From: Acuticoccus yangtzensis
GTDB taxonomy: Bacteria > Pseudomonadota > Alphaproteobacteria > Rhizobiales > Amorphaceae
DNA length: 64,000 nt
Direction: 5' to 3'
Assembly: GCF_001927245.1 (NCBI RefSeq)
Contig: NZ_MJUX01000002.1
Span: forward strand, 248,001 to 312,000
A model generated the notes under the pieces. That model was not told the origin of the DNA, searched no databases, and was given only the letters and a program-made list of their open reading frames with translations. The position numbers and the translations under genes are program-made. Below are positions 9,155 to 20,944 of the stretch, in pieces (positions within the stretch are counted from its first letter, which is position 1; the number at the start of each line of letters is the position of its first letter).

Positions 9155-9361
9155 GGGCCCTCCGGCATCAGATCGCGCGACCCAGCGCCGGCCGACCGTT
9201 TGGCGAGCACTCAACGTGTCGTGGAGCCGCAACTTAAGCGAAAGGCGTCATGCCTTTTCGATCGCCATCGCTCTAACACGGCGTGTGAGGGGGACGAAAC
9301 AGGCGCGCGAACGCATTGCTGCCATTCGCCGCGCACATGACGCCGAGAGGATTTTATGGGA

Positions 9362-9829
9362 TCAATCGCCCGCGGGAACGGCCGGTAGGTCTGGCGCGGC
9401 GGGCGCCTCGGCCTCACCCGGTTCGGCTTCGGCACCCTCCAGATCGGCGATGCGGCGCTGCAGACTCTCCAGCCGCAGATCATAGTCGAGGAAGCGGGCA
9501 TCGTAGTCGGCGAAGCGGGCGTTGTAGTTCGCCTGCAGCTCCTGGACGGAGATCGGCGCCTCGGTCGCCGAAGTCGCGGGGGTGGGGATCGCCTCGTCGC
9601 GGGACACCTCGGCGGCGTCCTCGATCGCCTCGGCCGTTTCAGCCGCTTCGACGGCGGCCTCGGCATCCTCGCGTGTGGGCGGGCCTTCTTCGGGCGGCGC
9701 CACGTCGGCCGGGACGAAGTTTGAGTTTTCCGGAGGGGTCACCGCAGGGTCGGTGACCACTTGGGTCTGCGCTCCAGCCGAGGCGGTCATCATGATGACG
9801 CCGGCCGCGGCGACGATGAAGCGGATCAT
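9362..9829 (-). CDS. Exported coiled-coil protein of unknown function
   Basis: The protein has 155 residues. A signal peptide (MIRFIVAAAGVIMMTASAGA) is followed by a proline/alanine/glutamate-rich low-complexity stretch (about 30-95) and a heptad-like segment (about 97-135) with repeated NARFADYDARFLDYDLR. GGGAG lies 7 bases before the ATG. It is probably periplasmic and may be oligomeric through the coiled coil. It lies just downstream of atpC on the same strand with a 60-base gap, but nothing suggests a role in ATP synthase. No family is recognised. Confidence 0.65.
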   Translation of the reverse strand: MIRFIVAAAGVIMMTASAGAQTQVVTDPAVTPPENSNFVPADVAPPEEGPPTREDAEAAVEAAETAEAIEDAAEVSRDEAIPTPATSATEAPISVQELQANYNARFADYDARFLDYDLRLESLQRRIADLEGAEAEPGEAEAPAAPDLPAVPAGD

Positions 9830-9889
9830 CCCGCACTCCCGGTCACGATGAAGCTGTAACGCACGCGGGCCGGAATGGTTCCGAACTTT

Positions 9890-10282
9890 TTAGAGCTGCG
9901 AGTGGACCATGTGCAGCACCGCGACGCGGCGCATGGCCTCGTCGTGGTCGGCCGGCTCCAGATCTTCGGCGCCCTTGTGGGCGGCGTCGATCATCGCCTT
10001 CATGTCATCCGAGCTGAGCTGGTCCAGCGGGGTCGCCGCCTCGGCCAGCACCGTGCAGGTGACGCCGTTCATGTCGCAGAAGCCGCCGTCGATGAAGAGC
10101 TTCTCGCCCTTCGACTCGCCGCCGGTGACTTCCATCACGCCGGGGCCGAGCAGCGCCAGCAGCGGGGCGTGGCCGGCCATCACCTGAAACTCGCCCTCGG
10201 CGCCGGGGAGCTTCACCGCCTCGACCTCACCGGAGAAGAGGAGCCGCTCGGGGGACACGATCTCGAAGGGGAAGGTGGCCAT
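9890..10282 (-). CDS. atpC: F1F0 ATP synthase epsilon subunit
   Basis: The protein has 130 residues, the normal length. It carries the beta-sandwich start PFEIVSPERLLFSGEVEAVKLPG and the conserved GEFQVMAGHAPLLALLGPG of the epsilon subunit. The subunit is part of the rotating central stalk and regulates ATP hydrolysis at the inner membrane. Its ATG overlaps the stop codon of the small gene in front by one base (TGATG), so its translation is coupled to that gene rather than directly to atpD, which is unusual. Confidence 0.97.
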   Translation of the reverse strand: MATFPFEIVSPERLLFSGEVEAVKLPGAEGEFQVMAGHAPLLALLGPGVMEVTGGESKGEKLFIDGGFCDMNGVTCTVLAEAATPLDQLSSDDMKAMIDAAHKGAEDLEPADHDEAMRRVAVLHMVHSQL

Positions 10283-10512
10283 CAGCTGTCAACGCCTTGC
10301 GCTTGATTGTCTTGGATGCGCTGCGCCGCTCCGCAGAACGGGCAGTAGGAGGCGGTCTTGTCAAAAAAGCCAAGGCCGCCGGGAGTGGGAAGCGTGGCGA
10401 CGACAATCGCCAGCGCTCCGTCCTCGTCGAGGAACAGCGCCGGCTCCGCCCCCTCGCCCGGTCCTTTAAGGACCGCGGCCAGGGTGTCGCAGCAGGCGCC
10501 AGCGACCGCCAC
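10282..10512 (-). CDS. Small CxxC protein between atpD and atpC
   Basis: The gene encodes 76 residues from a GTG that follows the atpD stop codon directly, with no intervening base. It ends by overlapping the atpC ATG by one base. The protein has CC at residues 7-8 and a YCPFCG motif near residue 57 that could hold zinc or act as a redox pair. The middle is a compact, slightly acidic stretch (ALFLDEDGALAIVVATLP). There is no signal peptide or membrane helix. The tight junctions on both sides argue that the frame is translated. The usual alphaproteobacterial F1 operon has no gene here. I recognise no family; a role linked to ATP synthase assembly or regulation is only an inference from position. 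Confidence 0.62.
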   Translation of the reverse strand: MAVAGACCDTLAAVLKGPGEGAEPALFLDEDGALAIVVATLPTPGGLGFFDKTASYCPFCGAAQRIQDNQAQGVDS

Positions 10513-12015
<1,503 letters not shown>

Positions 12016-12058
12016 TCAAGGGCGAAGAAAACGGCCTCTGAGGCGACATTTGCGCCCG

Positions 12059-12814
12059 TCATGCCGCTTCGCCCTGTTGTCGCATCTCCCGAACGAGCGG
12101 GAGGATGGTCTTTTTGTCCGCCGGAGTCGCCCAGACGAAGATGCCCGGCAGACGGCCGGAGCGGCGATAGCCGAGCCCCTGAAGGAATTCGTCGCAGGCC
12201 CGCTTGTTGTCCTCGACGAGGATCACGGGCTTGGACGCCTCGATGGTCTTCACCGCGCCCTTCAGCGCCGCCAGCTCGTGACCCTCGACGTCGAGCTGCA
12301 GAACGGAAAGGCCCTCGATGGCGAAGGAGTCGATGGTCGTCACCATCGCCGGCTGGCCCCACTCGGCGAGCCGCGACGCTCCGCCGCGGTGCTTGTCGCC
12401 GTCGCCGGTGTCCATGAACGCGACCTCGATGGAATCGCTCAGCCCCGCATTGGTCAGGAGCACGTTCGTCAGCCGGTTCGCCTCGATGCACTTCTTGGCG
12501 AGGACGTAATTCTCCAACACCGGCTCGAACGCATAGAGCCGCGCCGGGCAGGCCCGCGAGAAGGACGGCAGCATGTCGCCGAAGAAGGTGCCGGCGTGGA
12601 CCATCGGGCCCGGCCGCATCTCCATCAGCTTGGCGACGAGGGCGTGGGTCAGCGGCTCGAAATGCTCGCCCCGCAGGACGCGCACCGCCGCAGGACGCCG
12701 CAGCGCATAGGCGGGGACGAAGTGGATTTCGTCGCCGACCCGCGCCTCGCGATAGTCCACCTGGTAGCTGGTCGCGCTGGCCTGTTCGGTCATGGTGGTG
12801 GTATCCGCTTCCAT
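12059..12814 (-). CDS. FkbM family methyltransferase (second of a pair inside the atp operon)
   Basis: The protein has 251 residues. SAM-binding features are VHAGTFFGDMLPSF, the acidic YAFEPVLENY and the FkbM signature VLQLDVEGHELAALKGA near residue 165. FkbM enzymes usually methylate hydroxyl or amino groups on sugars, polyketides or other small molecules. The ATG at 12814 follows the stop of the preceding methyltransferase gene by one base; an alternative start at 12793 would remove seven residues. The two methyltransferases share layout (GTFFGD versus GGAFIGD, DVEG versus DIEG) and look like diverged copies. The position between atpG and atpD suggests co-expression with F1, but the substrate is unknown. 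Confidence 0.88.
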   Translation of the reverse strand: MEADTTTMTEQASATSYQVDYREARVGDEIHFVPAYALRRPAAVRVLRGEHFEPLTHALVAKLMEMRPGPMVHAGTFFGDMLPSFSRACPARLYAFEPVLENYVLAKKCIEANRLTNVLLTNAGLSDSIEVAFMDTGDGDKHRGGASRLAEWGQPAMVTTIDSFAIEGLSVLQLDVEGHELAALKGAVKTIEASKPVILVEDNKRACDEFLQGLGYRRSGRLPGIFVWATPADKKTILPLVREMRQQGEAA

Positions 12815-12815
12815 C

Positions 12816-13817
12816 TCAGCCGCGCTCGCCCTTCGGGCGGGAGGCGCCCTTCCGCTCGCCTGCGAGACGGCCTCCGGCAGGACGGCCGCCGCCGTGGCCC
12901 GGCGCGCGTGCCTTGCCGCCGAGGCCCAGCGCGCGCTTGATCCGCTTCAGGAGGCCGCCCTTGCGCTTGGGCTCGTCGTCCTTGACGCGCACGCGCCCGG
13001 TTCCTGGCGCCGCCTGGCCCGCAGGCACGTCGGTCGAGAAGATCTGGTTCTTCTCCCAGGCCCCGAACCGGGTATAGCCCTGCTTGGGGAACGCCTTGGC
13101 GAGCCACGCCTCGGTGGTCTTGCGGCCCTCGGTGACGAGTTTGGGGTGGTTGCGCCGCACGATCGCCGCCGCGCCGCGCAGGGCGTTCTGCTCGAACCCC
13201 TCGATGTCGAGGTGAAGGACGGTGATTTTGCGCGCCGGGCCGATGAGATCGTCGAGCCGCACAACGTCGACGGCGGTGTAGCCGGGATCGTCGGTCTTGG
13301 CGCGGTTGTTCAGCGCGCTCTGGGCCGCGGCCGGCTCGCCCTTCTCGAAATCCTCGACCCTGAGCGCCATCGTCGCCGTCTTGTGGCCGACGGCGACCTG
13401 GTGCAGCCGCACATTGGTGAGGCCGTTGATCTCAATCGTGCGGCGGCACGCTTCGTGGCAGAGCGGGTTCGGCTCGAAGGTGTGGATCAGCGCGCCCGGT
13501 GCCATCGCCGCCGAAATCGCGGGGAGGAAGTCGCCGATGAAGGCGCCGCCGGTGATGACGTCACCGTCCCCCGCATTGTCGCAGATATACTGGATCGTGC
13601 GGCGCTCGTAGACGAGGCCCTGTGCGAGGATCTTCGGCAGCACCCGCATGTGGTACGCCTTGGGAATGACGTAGCGGCCGAACTTGTTGCTGTAGATGTC
13701 GAACGTGTCGTCCATGGAGACGACGGGGTTGGCCGCGGCACGTTTGGCCCGCGCGTCCGCCTTCGACGGCCGTCCCACACGCTTGTCAGCGCCGGTCTTG
13801 GGTTCACGCGTTGCCAC
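12816..13817 (-). CDS. FkbM family methyltransferase with basic C-terminal tail (first of a pair inside the atp operon)
   Basis: The protein has 333 residues from a GTG with AGAGG 5 bases upstream. A lysine/arginine-rich N-terminus (1-33) is followed by the methyltransferase core, with ITGGAFIGDFLPAIS, HTFEPNPLCHEA and the FkbM signature VLHLDIEGFEQNALRGA near 205. From about 275 the chain becomes a basic, glycine-rich tail (KRKGGLLKRIKRALGLGGKA and onward) that is not part of the enzyme fold and could bind nucleic acid or acidic lipids. It starts 252 bases after atpG, enough for its own promoter, although none is obvious. The target is unknown. Confidence 0.88.
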   Translation of the reverse strand: MATREPKTGADKRVGRPSKADARAKRAAANPVVSMDDTFDIYSNKFGRYVIPKAYHMRVLPKILAQGLVYERRTIQYICDNAGDGDVITGGAFIGDFLPAISAAMAPGALIHTFEPNPLCHEACRRTIEINGLTNVRLHQVAVGHKTATMALRVEDFEKGEPAAAQSALNNRAKTDDPGYTAVDVVRLDDLIGPARKITVLHLDIEGFEQNALRGAAAIVRRNHPKLVTEGRKTTEAWLAKAFPKQGYTRFGAWEKNQIFSTDVPAGQAAPGTGRVRVKDDEPKRKGGLLKRIKRALGLGGKARAPGHGGGRPAGGRLAGERKGASRPKGERG

Positions 13818-14069
13818 AGGGGCCTCTTCTCAACACGGCCGGCGGTACGGTACGTCACCTTCCGACCAGAACAATTCAAGCGACACTAAAGGGATGCAGC
13901 CCTCGGCTGCAATGAGCGCCGCCGTTGCGGATGCGGATCCGCGGGTGCGCCCGATCATCGTCGTCTCGATGAGATATGGCGGCCGGCCTGCCGATCGCCA
14001 GAACCGGCCCGCAAAACGGTTCGGCCGGACGTCCGGTCCCGCAGGACACCGGACGCCCGGCCGTGCGAC

Positions 14070-14963
14070 TTAGAGCGACTCGGCGCCGGAGATGATTTCG
14101 ATGAGCTCGGTGGTGATCTGCGCCTGGCGGGTCCGGTTGAACTCCAGGGTCAGGCGGTTGATCATCTCGCCGGCATTGCGCGTCGCATTGTCCATTGCGG
14201 TCATGCGGGCGCCCTGCTCGGACGCATCGTTCTCCAGAAGCGCGCGGAAGATCTGCACGCGGATGTTGCGCGGCACGAGCGCGTCGAGGATCTCGGCCGC
14301 CCCCGGCTCGTACTCGTATACGCCGCCGCCTTCCGCCTTCAGCTCGGTGTCCTCGTCCTCGCCGATCACCGGCGCGGCCGGGATGAGCTGGAGGCCGGTC
14401 GGCACCTGGCTGATGACGTTGCGGAACTCGGCATAATAGAGCGTCGCCACGTCGAATTCGCCGGCCTCGAAGCGGGCGACGACCTTGTCACCCACGAGTT
14501 GAGCCTCGGTGAAGCCGATCTTGCGCACGGACTTGAAGTCGATCAGCTCGACGATCTTGTCCATGTGGTTGCGCTTCAGAATGTCGTAGCCCTTGCGGCC
14601 GACGCAGAGGATTTTGACATCCTTGCCGGCCATCATCAGGCTCGTCAGGTCGGCCAGAGCCTTCTTGACGATCGACGAGTTGAAGCCGCCGGCGAGACCG
14701 CGGTCGGCGGTGCAGACGACAAGCAGGTGCTTCTCGTCCTTCCCGGTGCCGGTCATCAAGACCGGCGCATCCGGGTCGCCTTCGGTCATCTGGGCGAGGT
14801 TCGCGAGAACCGCGGCCATGCGCTCGGCATAAGGCCGTGCCGCCTCCGCCGCTTCCTGCGCACGACGCAGTTTCGCGGCGGCGACGAGCTGCATCGCCTT
14901 CGTGATCTTTTGCGTCGCCTTCACGGAGGCGATGCGGACTTTGAGGTCCTTCAGAGACGCCAT
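14070..14963 (-). CDS. atpG: F1F0 ATP synthase gamma subunit
   Basis: The protein has 297 residues. It starts with the conserved [24 protein letters not shown] helix, cited here only by its key residues LKxRIxSVKxTxKITKAM, and ends with [17 protein letters not shown], the C-terminal helix of the rotor shaft. It couples proton flow through F0 to catalysis in F1. It lies 27 bases after atpA. It is followed by 252 bases and two methyltransferase genes before atpD, so the usual G-D junction is broken. Confidence 0.98.
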   Translation of the reverse strand: MASLKDLKVRIASVKATQKITKAMQLVAAAKLRRAQEAAEAARPYAERMAAVLANLAQMTEGDPDAPVLMTGTGKDEKHLLVVCTADRGLAGGFNSSIVKKALADLTSLMMAGKDVKILCVGRKGYDILKRNHMDKIVELIDFKSVRKIGFTEAQLVGDKVVARFEAGEFDVATLYYAEFRNVISQVPTGLQLIPAAPVIGEDEDTELKAEGGGVYEYEPGAAEILDALVPRNIRVQIFRALLENDASEQGARMTAMDNATRNAGEMINRLTLEFNRTRQAQITTELIEIISGAESL

Positions 14964-14990
14964 GATTCGATCCTGATGTGTCGGCGGGGC

Positions 14991-16547
<1,557 letters not shown>

Positions 16548-16548
16548 C

Positions 16549-17103
16549 TTATGCGGCTTCCTTCATGGCCTGGCGCAGCCCCAACAGACGGGTGCGCACG
16601 GAGGTATCGATCATTTGGCTGCCGAGACGCACGATCAGACCGCCGATCAGCGACGGGTCGACCACGGTCTCGAGCTTCATGGTGCCGCCGGTCTTTTCCG
16701 ACAGCACCTGGCGCAGCGTTTCGAGCTGCTCGTCGTTCAGCGGGGAGGCGCTGGTCACCACGGCGAGCGTCTCGCCACGGTGCTTGGCCATCAGCCCGGC
16801 AAAAGCCTTCAACATGTCGCCCAGCGCGAAGAGGCGGCGGTTCTTCGCCGTCAGCTTGGCGAAGTTGGCGACCAGGCCGCCGACGCCGTGCGAGGCCATC
16901 ACCGCGTCGAGCGCGCGGATCTGATCCTCCGCCTTGAAGACAGGGCTGTCCATCAGGCGGCGCAGATCGTCGCTCTCGGCGATCATCTGGCGGAGATTGG
17001 AGGCGTTGGACTCGACCTCGTCCAGCGCGTTCTGCTCGCGCGCGAGGTCGAACAACGCGGATGCGTAGCGTTCTGCAACGCCGGATGATTCGGATGTAGC
17101 CAA
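16549..17103 (-). CDS. atpH: F1F0 ATP synthase delta subunit
   Basis: The protein has 184 residues and shows the OSCP/delta pattern: an N-terminal helical domain beginning [20 protein letters not shown], and the C-terminal [18 protein letters not shown] segment. It joins F1 to the peripheral stalk. The start appears to be a TTG at 17103; no ATG precedes the conserved N-terminus in frame. It is the first gene of the F1 operon. The operon promoter should lie in 17104-17250, but I cannot place its boxes with confidence. Confidence 0.96.
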   Translation of the reverse strand: MATSESSGVAERYASALFDLAREQNALDEVESNASNLRQMIAESDDLRRLMDSPVFKAEDQIRALDAVMASHGVGGLVANFAKLTAKNRRLFALGDMLKAFAGLMAKHRGETLAVVTSASPLNDEQLETLRQVLSEKTGGTMKLETVVDPSLIGGLIVRLGSQMIDTSVRTRLLGLRQAMKEAA

Positions 17104-17254
17104 GGCGTTCTTTCTGGTGTTCGTCTTGCCCGTCCGCGGACTGCGCGGCGCTTAGCATACGCGTTTTTTTGGCGCAACGCCGCTCGGGCCCGTTCGAGCC
17201 CAAAGTTGCGCTGCGCCGGGGCCATTTCGCGCACCTTGCCCCCGGATCGCAAAC

Positions 17255-17289
17255 AAAAAGAGAGACAAACCTGTCGGTCTGCCTCTCTT
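17255..17289 (-). terminator. Rho-independent terminator of the chemoreceptor transcript
   Basis: On the minus strand a 13-bp stem (11 Watson-Crick pairs and two G-U pairs) with a 6-base loop is formed by 17289-17277 and 17270-17258, followed directly by a run of five T. The G-U pairs exist only in the minus-strand RNA, so it points to termination of the mcp message before the atp operon. Confidence 0.75.
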
Positions 17290-17392
17290 GCTTCTTTATA
17301 AAGCCGCCCTGCGGTACGCGACCATCCGGCAGCATAATTCCGGCAGGCGGGCCCGGCGCGGCGCCCTGCCGCACCCGGCCCGGGTGCGCGCC

Positions 17393-19096
17393 TCACATCG
17401 CCGAGCGCGAACCGACGTCGTCATTCGCCACCGCCGAAATGAACGTGTCGATGCTGCCCGACAGATCCGCGCTCGACGCCTGCAGCGCCTTGGAGAGCTG
17501 GCTCACGCTGCCCGCCACCTCGCGCGTTTCGCCGACCTTGTTCTCGACACCCTGAACGTTGGTGGCGACGCCGTTGGTCTGCGCCGACACCTCGTTGACG
17601 TTGCGCGAGATTTCGCCCAGCGCGGCGGACTGCTCTTCCACCGCCGCCGCCACCGCCGCGGAGTTGGCGTTGACGTCCGAAATCGAGCCGGAGATCACGC
17701 TGATCGCCGACACCACCTCGTCGACATCGCCCGACACCTGGCCGATGACGCGGCCGATATCCTCGGTCGCCTTCGCGGTCTGGTCGGCGAGCTGCTTCAC
17801 CTCGTGCGCCACCACGGCGAAGCCCTTGCCGGCATCGCCCGCCCGCGCCGCCTCGATGGTGGCGTTGAGCGCCAAGAGGTTGATCTGCCCGGCGATGCCG
17901 TTGATGAGGTCCACCACCTGGTGGATCTCGTCCGACCGCGCCTTCAGTCCGGCCACCTTCTTGGTCGCCGTGTCGGTCGCGTCCGTGGTCGTCTGCGTCA
18001 GGTGCGACACATTCTGCAGCTGGCTGGAAATATCTTGGATGGAGGCCGTCATCTCCTCCACCGCGGCCGCCACCGAGCGCACGCTGTGTCCCGTCGCCGA
18101 CGCCGCGTCGTTCACCGTGCGCGTGTAGGTGAAGCTCGCCCCGACCACGCTGTCGAGCGACGTGGCCGCGCCGTTCAGCTTCAAGCCGGCATCCGAAAGC
18201 TGCTTGAGCAGCGCGCTCGAATGGCCGCGGAATCCGCGGACGGCCTCGGTGATCGCTTCGGCGCGGCGGGCCTTCTCCTCCGCGTCACGGCGGTGCTCGG
18301 CCTCCACCTCGTCGTTGTGCTCGCCTTGGTCGCGGAACACCTCCAACGCGCGCGACAGCTCGCCGATCTCGTCGCCGCGCTGCGTCCCGTCGATGGCGAC
18401 GGACCAATCGCGGTCCTTCAGACGCGCCGTCGTTGCGGCGAGGCGGCGCACCGGCAGCGACACGCTCTGCCGCATGATCATCGCCATCGACACCGAGACG
18501 ACGAGGATCAGCGTCGCGGCCACCAGAGCCACGATCGAGAGCATGTTGAGGTCCTTGAGCTGCCTTGCCCTGCGCGCCTGCAGGTCGGCACGTCCGGCCT
18601 CGGTGATCTCGGAGAAGCCCCGGTTCATCTCGTCCCACAGCGCGACGTTGCGCGGCGACAATTCGCGCAGTCGGGCCATGTCGAAGGTCAGCGGGTCGGT
18701 CATCTCGGCGAGCTGGAAATCGGCGACGTCGGCCTTCCATTGGTCGATCTTCGCCGCCAGCGCGGTGACCATGCGCCCGAGATCGGACTCCATGTCCAGC
18801 GTGTCGGTCACGTTCGCATAGGCAGACGTGATGGAGCGGAAGCCGGCCTCCACCTCCTCGGCCACCGCCACGTCGCCGCTGTTGATGTAGAACAGCAGCC
18901 GCGAATGGGTGCGCGTCGCGCTATCGCGCCAGCGGCCGATGTCTTCCATATCGGCCTGCATCCGGCCCGCCTCGCGGATCGAACCGATGACGTACTGCGA
19001 ATCGTAGAGGTTGTAGGCGGCGGCCACCATCGTCACCCCGATGATGGAGGCGAACGCCACCCAAAGCTTCTTGGAGATCGAAAGATTGTCCATCAT
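17393..19096 (-). CDS. Methyl-accepting chemotaxis protein
   Basis: The protein has 567 residues. One membrane helix lies near residues 9-29 and another near 188-212, enclosing a periplasmic helical sensor of about 160 residues. A HAMP domain follows (about 212-265) and then the signalling domain with the hairpin tip [21 protein letters not shown] (given here as [11 protein letters not shown]). The protein relays ligand binding to CheA/CheW and controls flagellar motion. The ATG overlaps the stop of the upstream periplasmic protein by 4 bases (ATGA). No che genes are in the window. The C-terminus lacks a recognisable CheR-binding pentapeptide. Confidence 0.93.
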   Translation of the reverse strand: MMDNLSISKKLWVAFASIIGVTMVAAAYNLYDSQYVIGSIREAGRMQADMEDIGRWRDSATRTHSRLLFYINSGDVAVAEEVEAGFRSITSAYANVTDTLDMESDLGRMVTALAAKIDQWKADVADFQLAEMTDPLTFDMARLRELSPRNVALWDEMNRGFSEITEAGRADLQARRARQLKDLNMLSIVALVAATLILVVSVSMAMIMRQSVSLPVRRLAATTARLKDRDWSVAIDGTQRGDEIGELSRALEVFRDQGEHNDEVEAEHRRDAEEKARRAEAITEAVRGFRGHSSALLKQLSDAGLKLNGAATSLDSVVGASFTYTRTVNDAASATGHSVRSVAAAVEEMTASIQDISSQLQNVSHLTQTTTDATDTATKKVAGLKARSDEIHQVVDLINGIAGQINLLALNATIEAARAGDAGKGFAVVAHEVKQLADQTAKATEDIGRVIGQVSGDVDEVVSAISVISGSISDVNANSAAVAAAVEEQSAALGEISRNVNEVSAQTNGVATNVQGVENKVGETREVAGSVSQLSKALQASSADLSGSIDTFISAVANDDVGSRSAM

Positions 19097-19734
19097 CGGT
19101 CGAAGGCCCGGCGCTGAAGTTCGGTGAGGTTGAGTTCGATCGTCGCCGCGCCGATCGCCTGGCCCGTGTCAGGGTCGGCGACCGACAGCGACACTTGGGC
19201 CCGCCAGGTGCGGGTTTCGTCATGCCATTCGGCATCGTCGATGAAGACCGTGTAGGCGCCGACCGGATAGGTCCTCTGCCACTTGGCCTCGTCGCCTTGC
19301 CAATAGTCCGACGTGATGGCCGATTGGCCGACGTTGAGACCGTAGGAATCCATCACGATCATCTCGGCATAGAGGCCGAGTGAGCGCGCCTGGACACGGG
19401 TCAGATAGATGGACAGCGGGCTCGAGAGCGTCGCGGCGATCAGCGGCTTGCGCCTATTATCGCGCTCCTGAACCCATGTGGCGTCGAGCGCTTCGATCTG
19501 CGCCTGGGTGATGCCGCGGCGCTTCTCGTTCTGCATGGCGATCGACGCCGCCACCAACGGATTGGCCAGCGCGTCGCGCAGCTCCGCGACCACCTCCTGG
19601 GTGATCAGAGCCACCGTTATTCCCTTGGCGGAATCCTGTCCCTTCTCCGCCTGGACCGCCCGCGAGGGGGTCGCATATAGTCCGCCTGAAAGGACCGCAA
19701 GCGCGGCCAACAGGGCCAAATTCAGTCGACGCAA
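19093..19734 (-). CDS. Periplasmic Cache-like sensor protein paired with a chemoreceptor
   Basis: The protein has 213 residues. A signal peptide is visible (about 1-26, ending SRA). The rest is a single soluble domain with [34 protein letters not shown] and a late beta-rich part ([15 protein letters not shown]). The motif around [11 protein letters not shown] resembles PDC/Cache ligand-binding domains, here without any membrane anchor or output domain. The ORF ends inside the start of the chemoreceptor gene, so the two are made together and this protein may deliver a ligand signal to it. The ligand is unknown. Confidence 0.72.
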   Translation of the reverse strand: MRRLNLALLAALAVLSGGLYATPSRAVQAEKGQDSAKGITVALITQEVVAELRDALANPLVAASIAMQNEKRRGITQAQIEALDATWVQERDNRRKPLIAATLSSPLSIYLTRVQARSLGLYAEMIVMDSYGLNVGQSAITSDYWQGDEAKWQRTYPVGAYTVFIDDAEWHDETRTWRAQVSLSVADPDTGQAIGAATIELNLTELQRRAFDR

Positions 19735-19939
19735 GGCCGTCCTCCCTATGGAAAATCTCGGGCACTCCGGGTCTCACCGGGCATGTTCCGTCCACAGGGC
19801 GTTGTAGGGCTGCGTGCTTGAACGAGGCTGGCGCGAACCTCACTTTCAGATTTCTACCGGGAGCCGGAATGGGCCGAGCCTTGCCGACCGAGCGATGGCG
19901 GCGACGCGCGGTCGCGACATCGCCGAGGTGCGGCGACCG

Positions 19940-20902
19940 TCAGGCAGGAACGCGCCGCCTCGTCGCCGCCCGCCAGAGCCGCCCGTCGATCACCGAAAGC
20001 CCCAGCGCGATGAGGCCCATGCCGGCGAGCTGCCGCCCCGTCACCGGCTCGCCCAGGTAGAACGCGCCGACGAACAGCGCCACCACCGGCACCATCACCG
20101 TGACGAGCACGGTGTTGGTCGCCCCCGCACGGCGGATGATCGCGAAATAGAGCACGTAGGCGAGCACCGTTCCCGGCAGCGCATAAGCGAGCATGGCGAG
20201 GACGACCTCGCGGTCCGGCATCGGCAGGGAGAGCGGCGCGTCGATCGCGAAGGCGGCGGGCAGCATCACGAGCGCCGCCGACGTGGTCTGCCCCGCGCTC
20301 ATCACCAGCGGGCTGAGCGCGAACCGGCCCATGCGCCGCGCGAAGACCGACGACACCGCGTAGGACACCGCCGCGCCGACGATCGCGAGCTGGCCCCAAA
20401 GATCCTCGCCGATTCCGCCGAGGACCTGCGGCCCCACGATCAGCGCGACCCCGCCGATCCCGAGAAGGATGCCCCCGACACGCTGCCCCGTCAGCCGCTC
20501 CTCCGGCAGCACCACCCCGGCGATGAAGGCGGCGAAGAGCGGCGTCGTCCCGTTGAGCACGGCGGCGAGGCCGGAGGTGATCTGCGTCTGCCCCCAGACG
20601 ATGAGCGAAAAGGGGATGACGTTGTTGGTGAGCCCTAAGAGCGCGAGGCCCAGCCACGCCGCCCGGCCACGCGGCAGCGCGGCGCCCATCGCGGCGATGA
20701 TGGCCCAGAGGAACACCGCCGCCAGCGACACGCGAAGGGCGACCAAGGTGACGACCGGCAGCCCGCGCAGCGCGATCTCGACGAGGGGGAAGGAGAGGCC
20801 CCAAAGCACCGCGAGCGACAGCAGCATCGCCCACGAGACACCGTCCAGCCGAATGGCAGCGCCGGGCACCACGGGGGTGCCCGCAGCATTCACCGCAGAC
20901 AT
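19940..20902 (-). CDS. DMT superfamily (EamA) transporter
   Basis: From the ATG at 20902 the protein has 320 residues. About ten hydrophobic helices are visible in two EamA halves, with typical landmarks WGLSFPLVEIALR in helix 1 and a second half beginning near WGQLAIVGAAVSYA. It is an inner-membrane exporter or importer of small metabolites such as amino acids; the substrate cannot be read from sequence. The start is chosen because AAAGG lies about 7 bases upstream; a longer frame to 20941 has a charged, non-conserved extension. It ends 205 bases from the small sensor gene. Confidence 0.87.
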   Translation of the reverse strand: MSAVNAAGTPVVPGAAIRLDGVSWAMLLSLAVLWGLSFPLVEIALRGLPVVTLVALRVSLAAVFLWAIIAAMGAALPRGRAAWLGLALLGLTNNVIPFSLIVWGQTQITSGLAAVLNGTTPLFAAFIAGVVLPEERLTGQRVGGILLGIGGVALIVGPQVLGGIGEDLWGQLAIVGAAVSYAVSSVFARRMGRFALSPLVMSAGQTTSAALVMLPAAFAIDAPLSLPMPDREVVLAMLAYALPGTVLAYVLYFAIIRRAGATNTVLVTVMVPVVALFVGAFYLGEPVTGRQLAGMGLIALGLSVIDGRLWRAATRRRVPA

Positions 20903-20944
20903 GGATCGCCTTTCATCATGCCGGGCGCAGCGGCGCCGCAAAGG

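Noticed and set aside
13818-14069. Promoter for the two methyltransferase genes inside the atp operon
   Set aside because: The 252-base gap is long enough, but no pair of -35 and -10 boxes with 16-18 bases between them could be placed with confidence.
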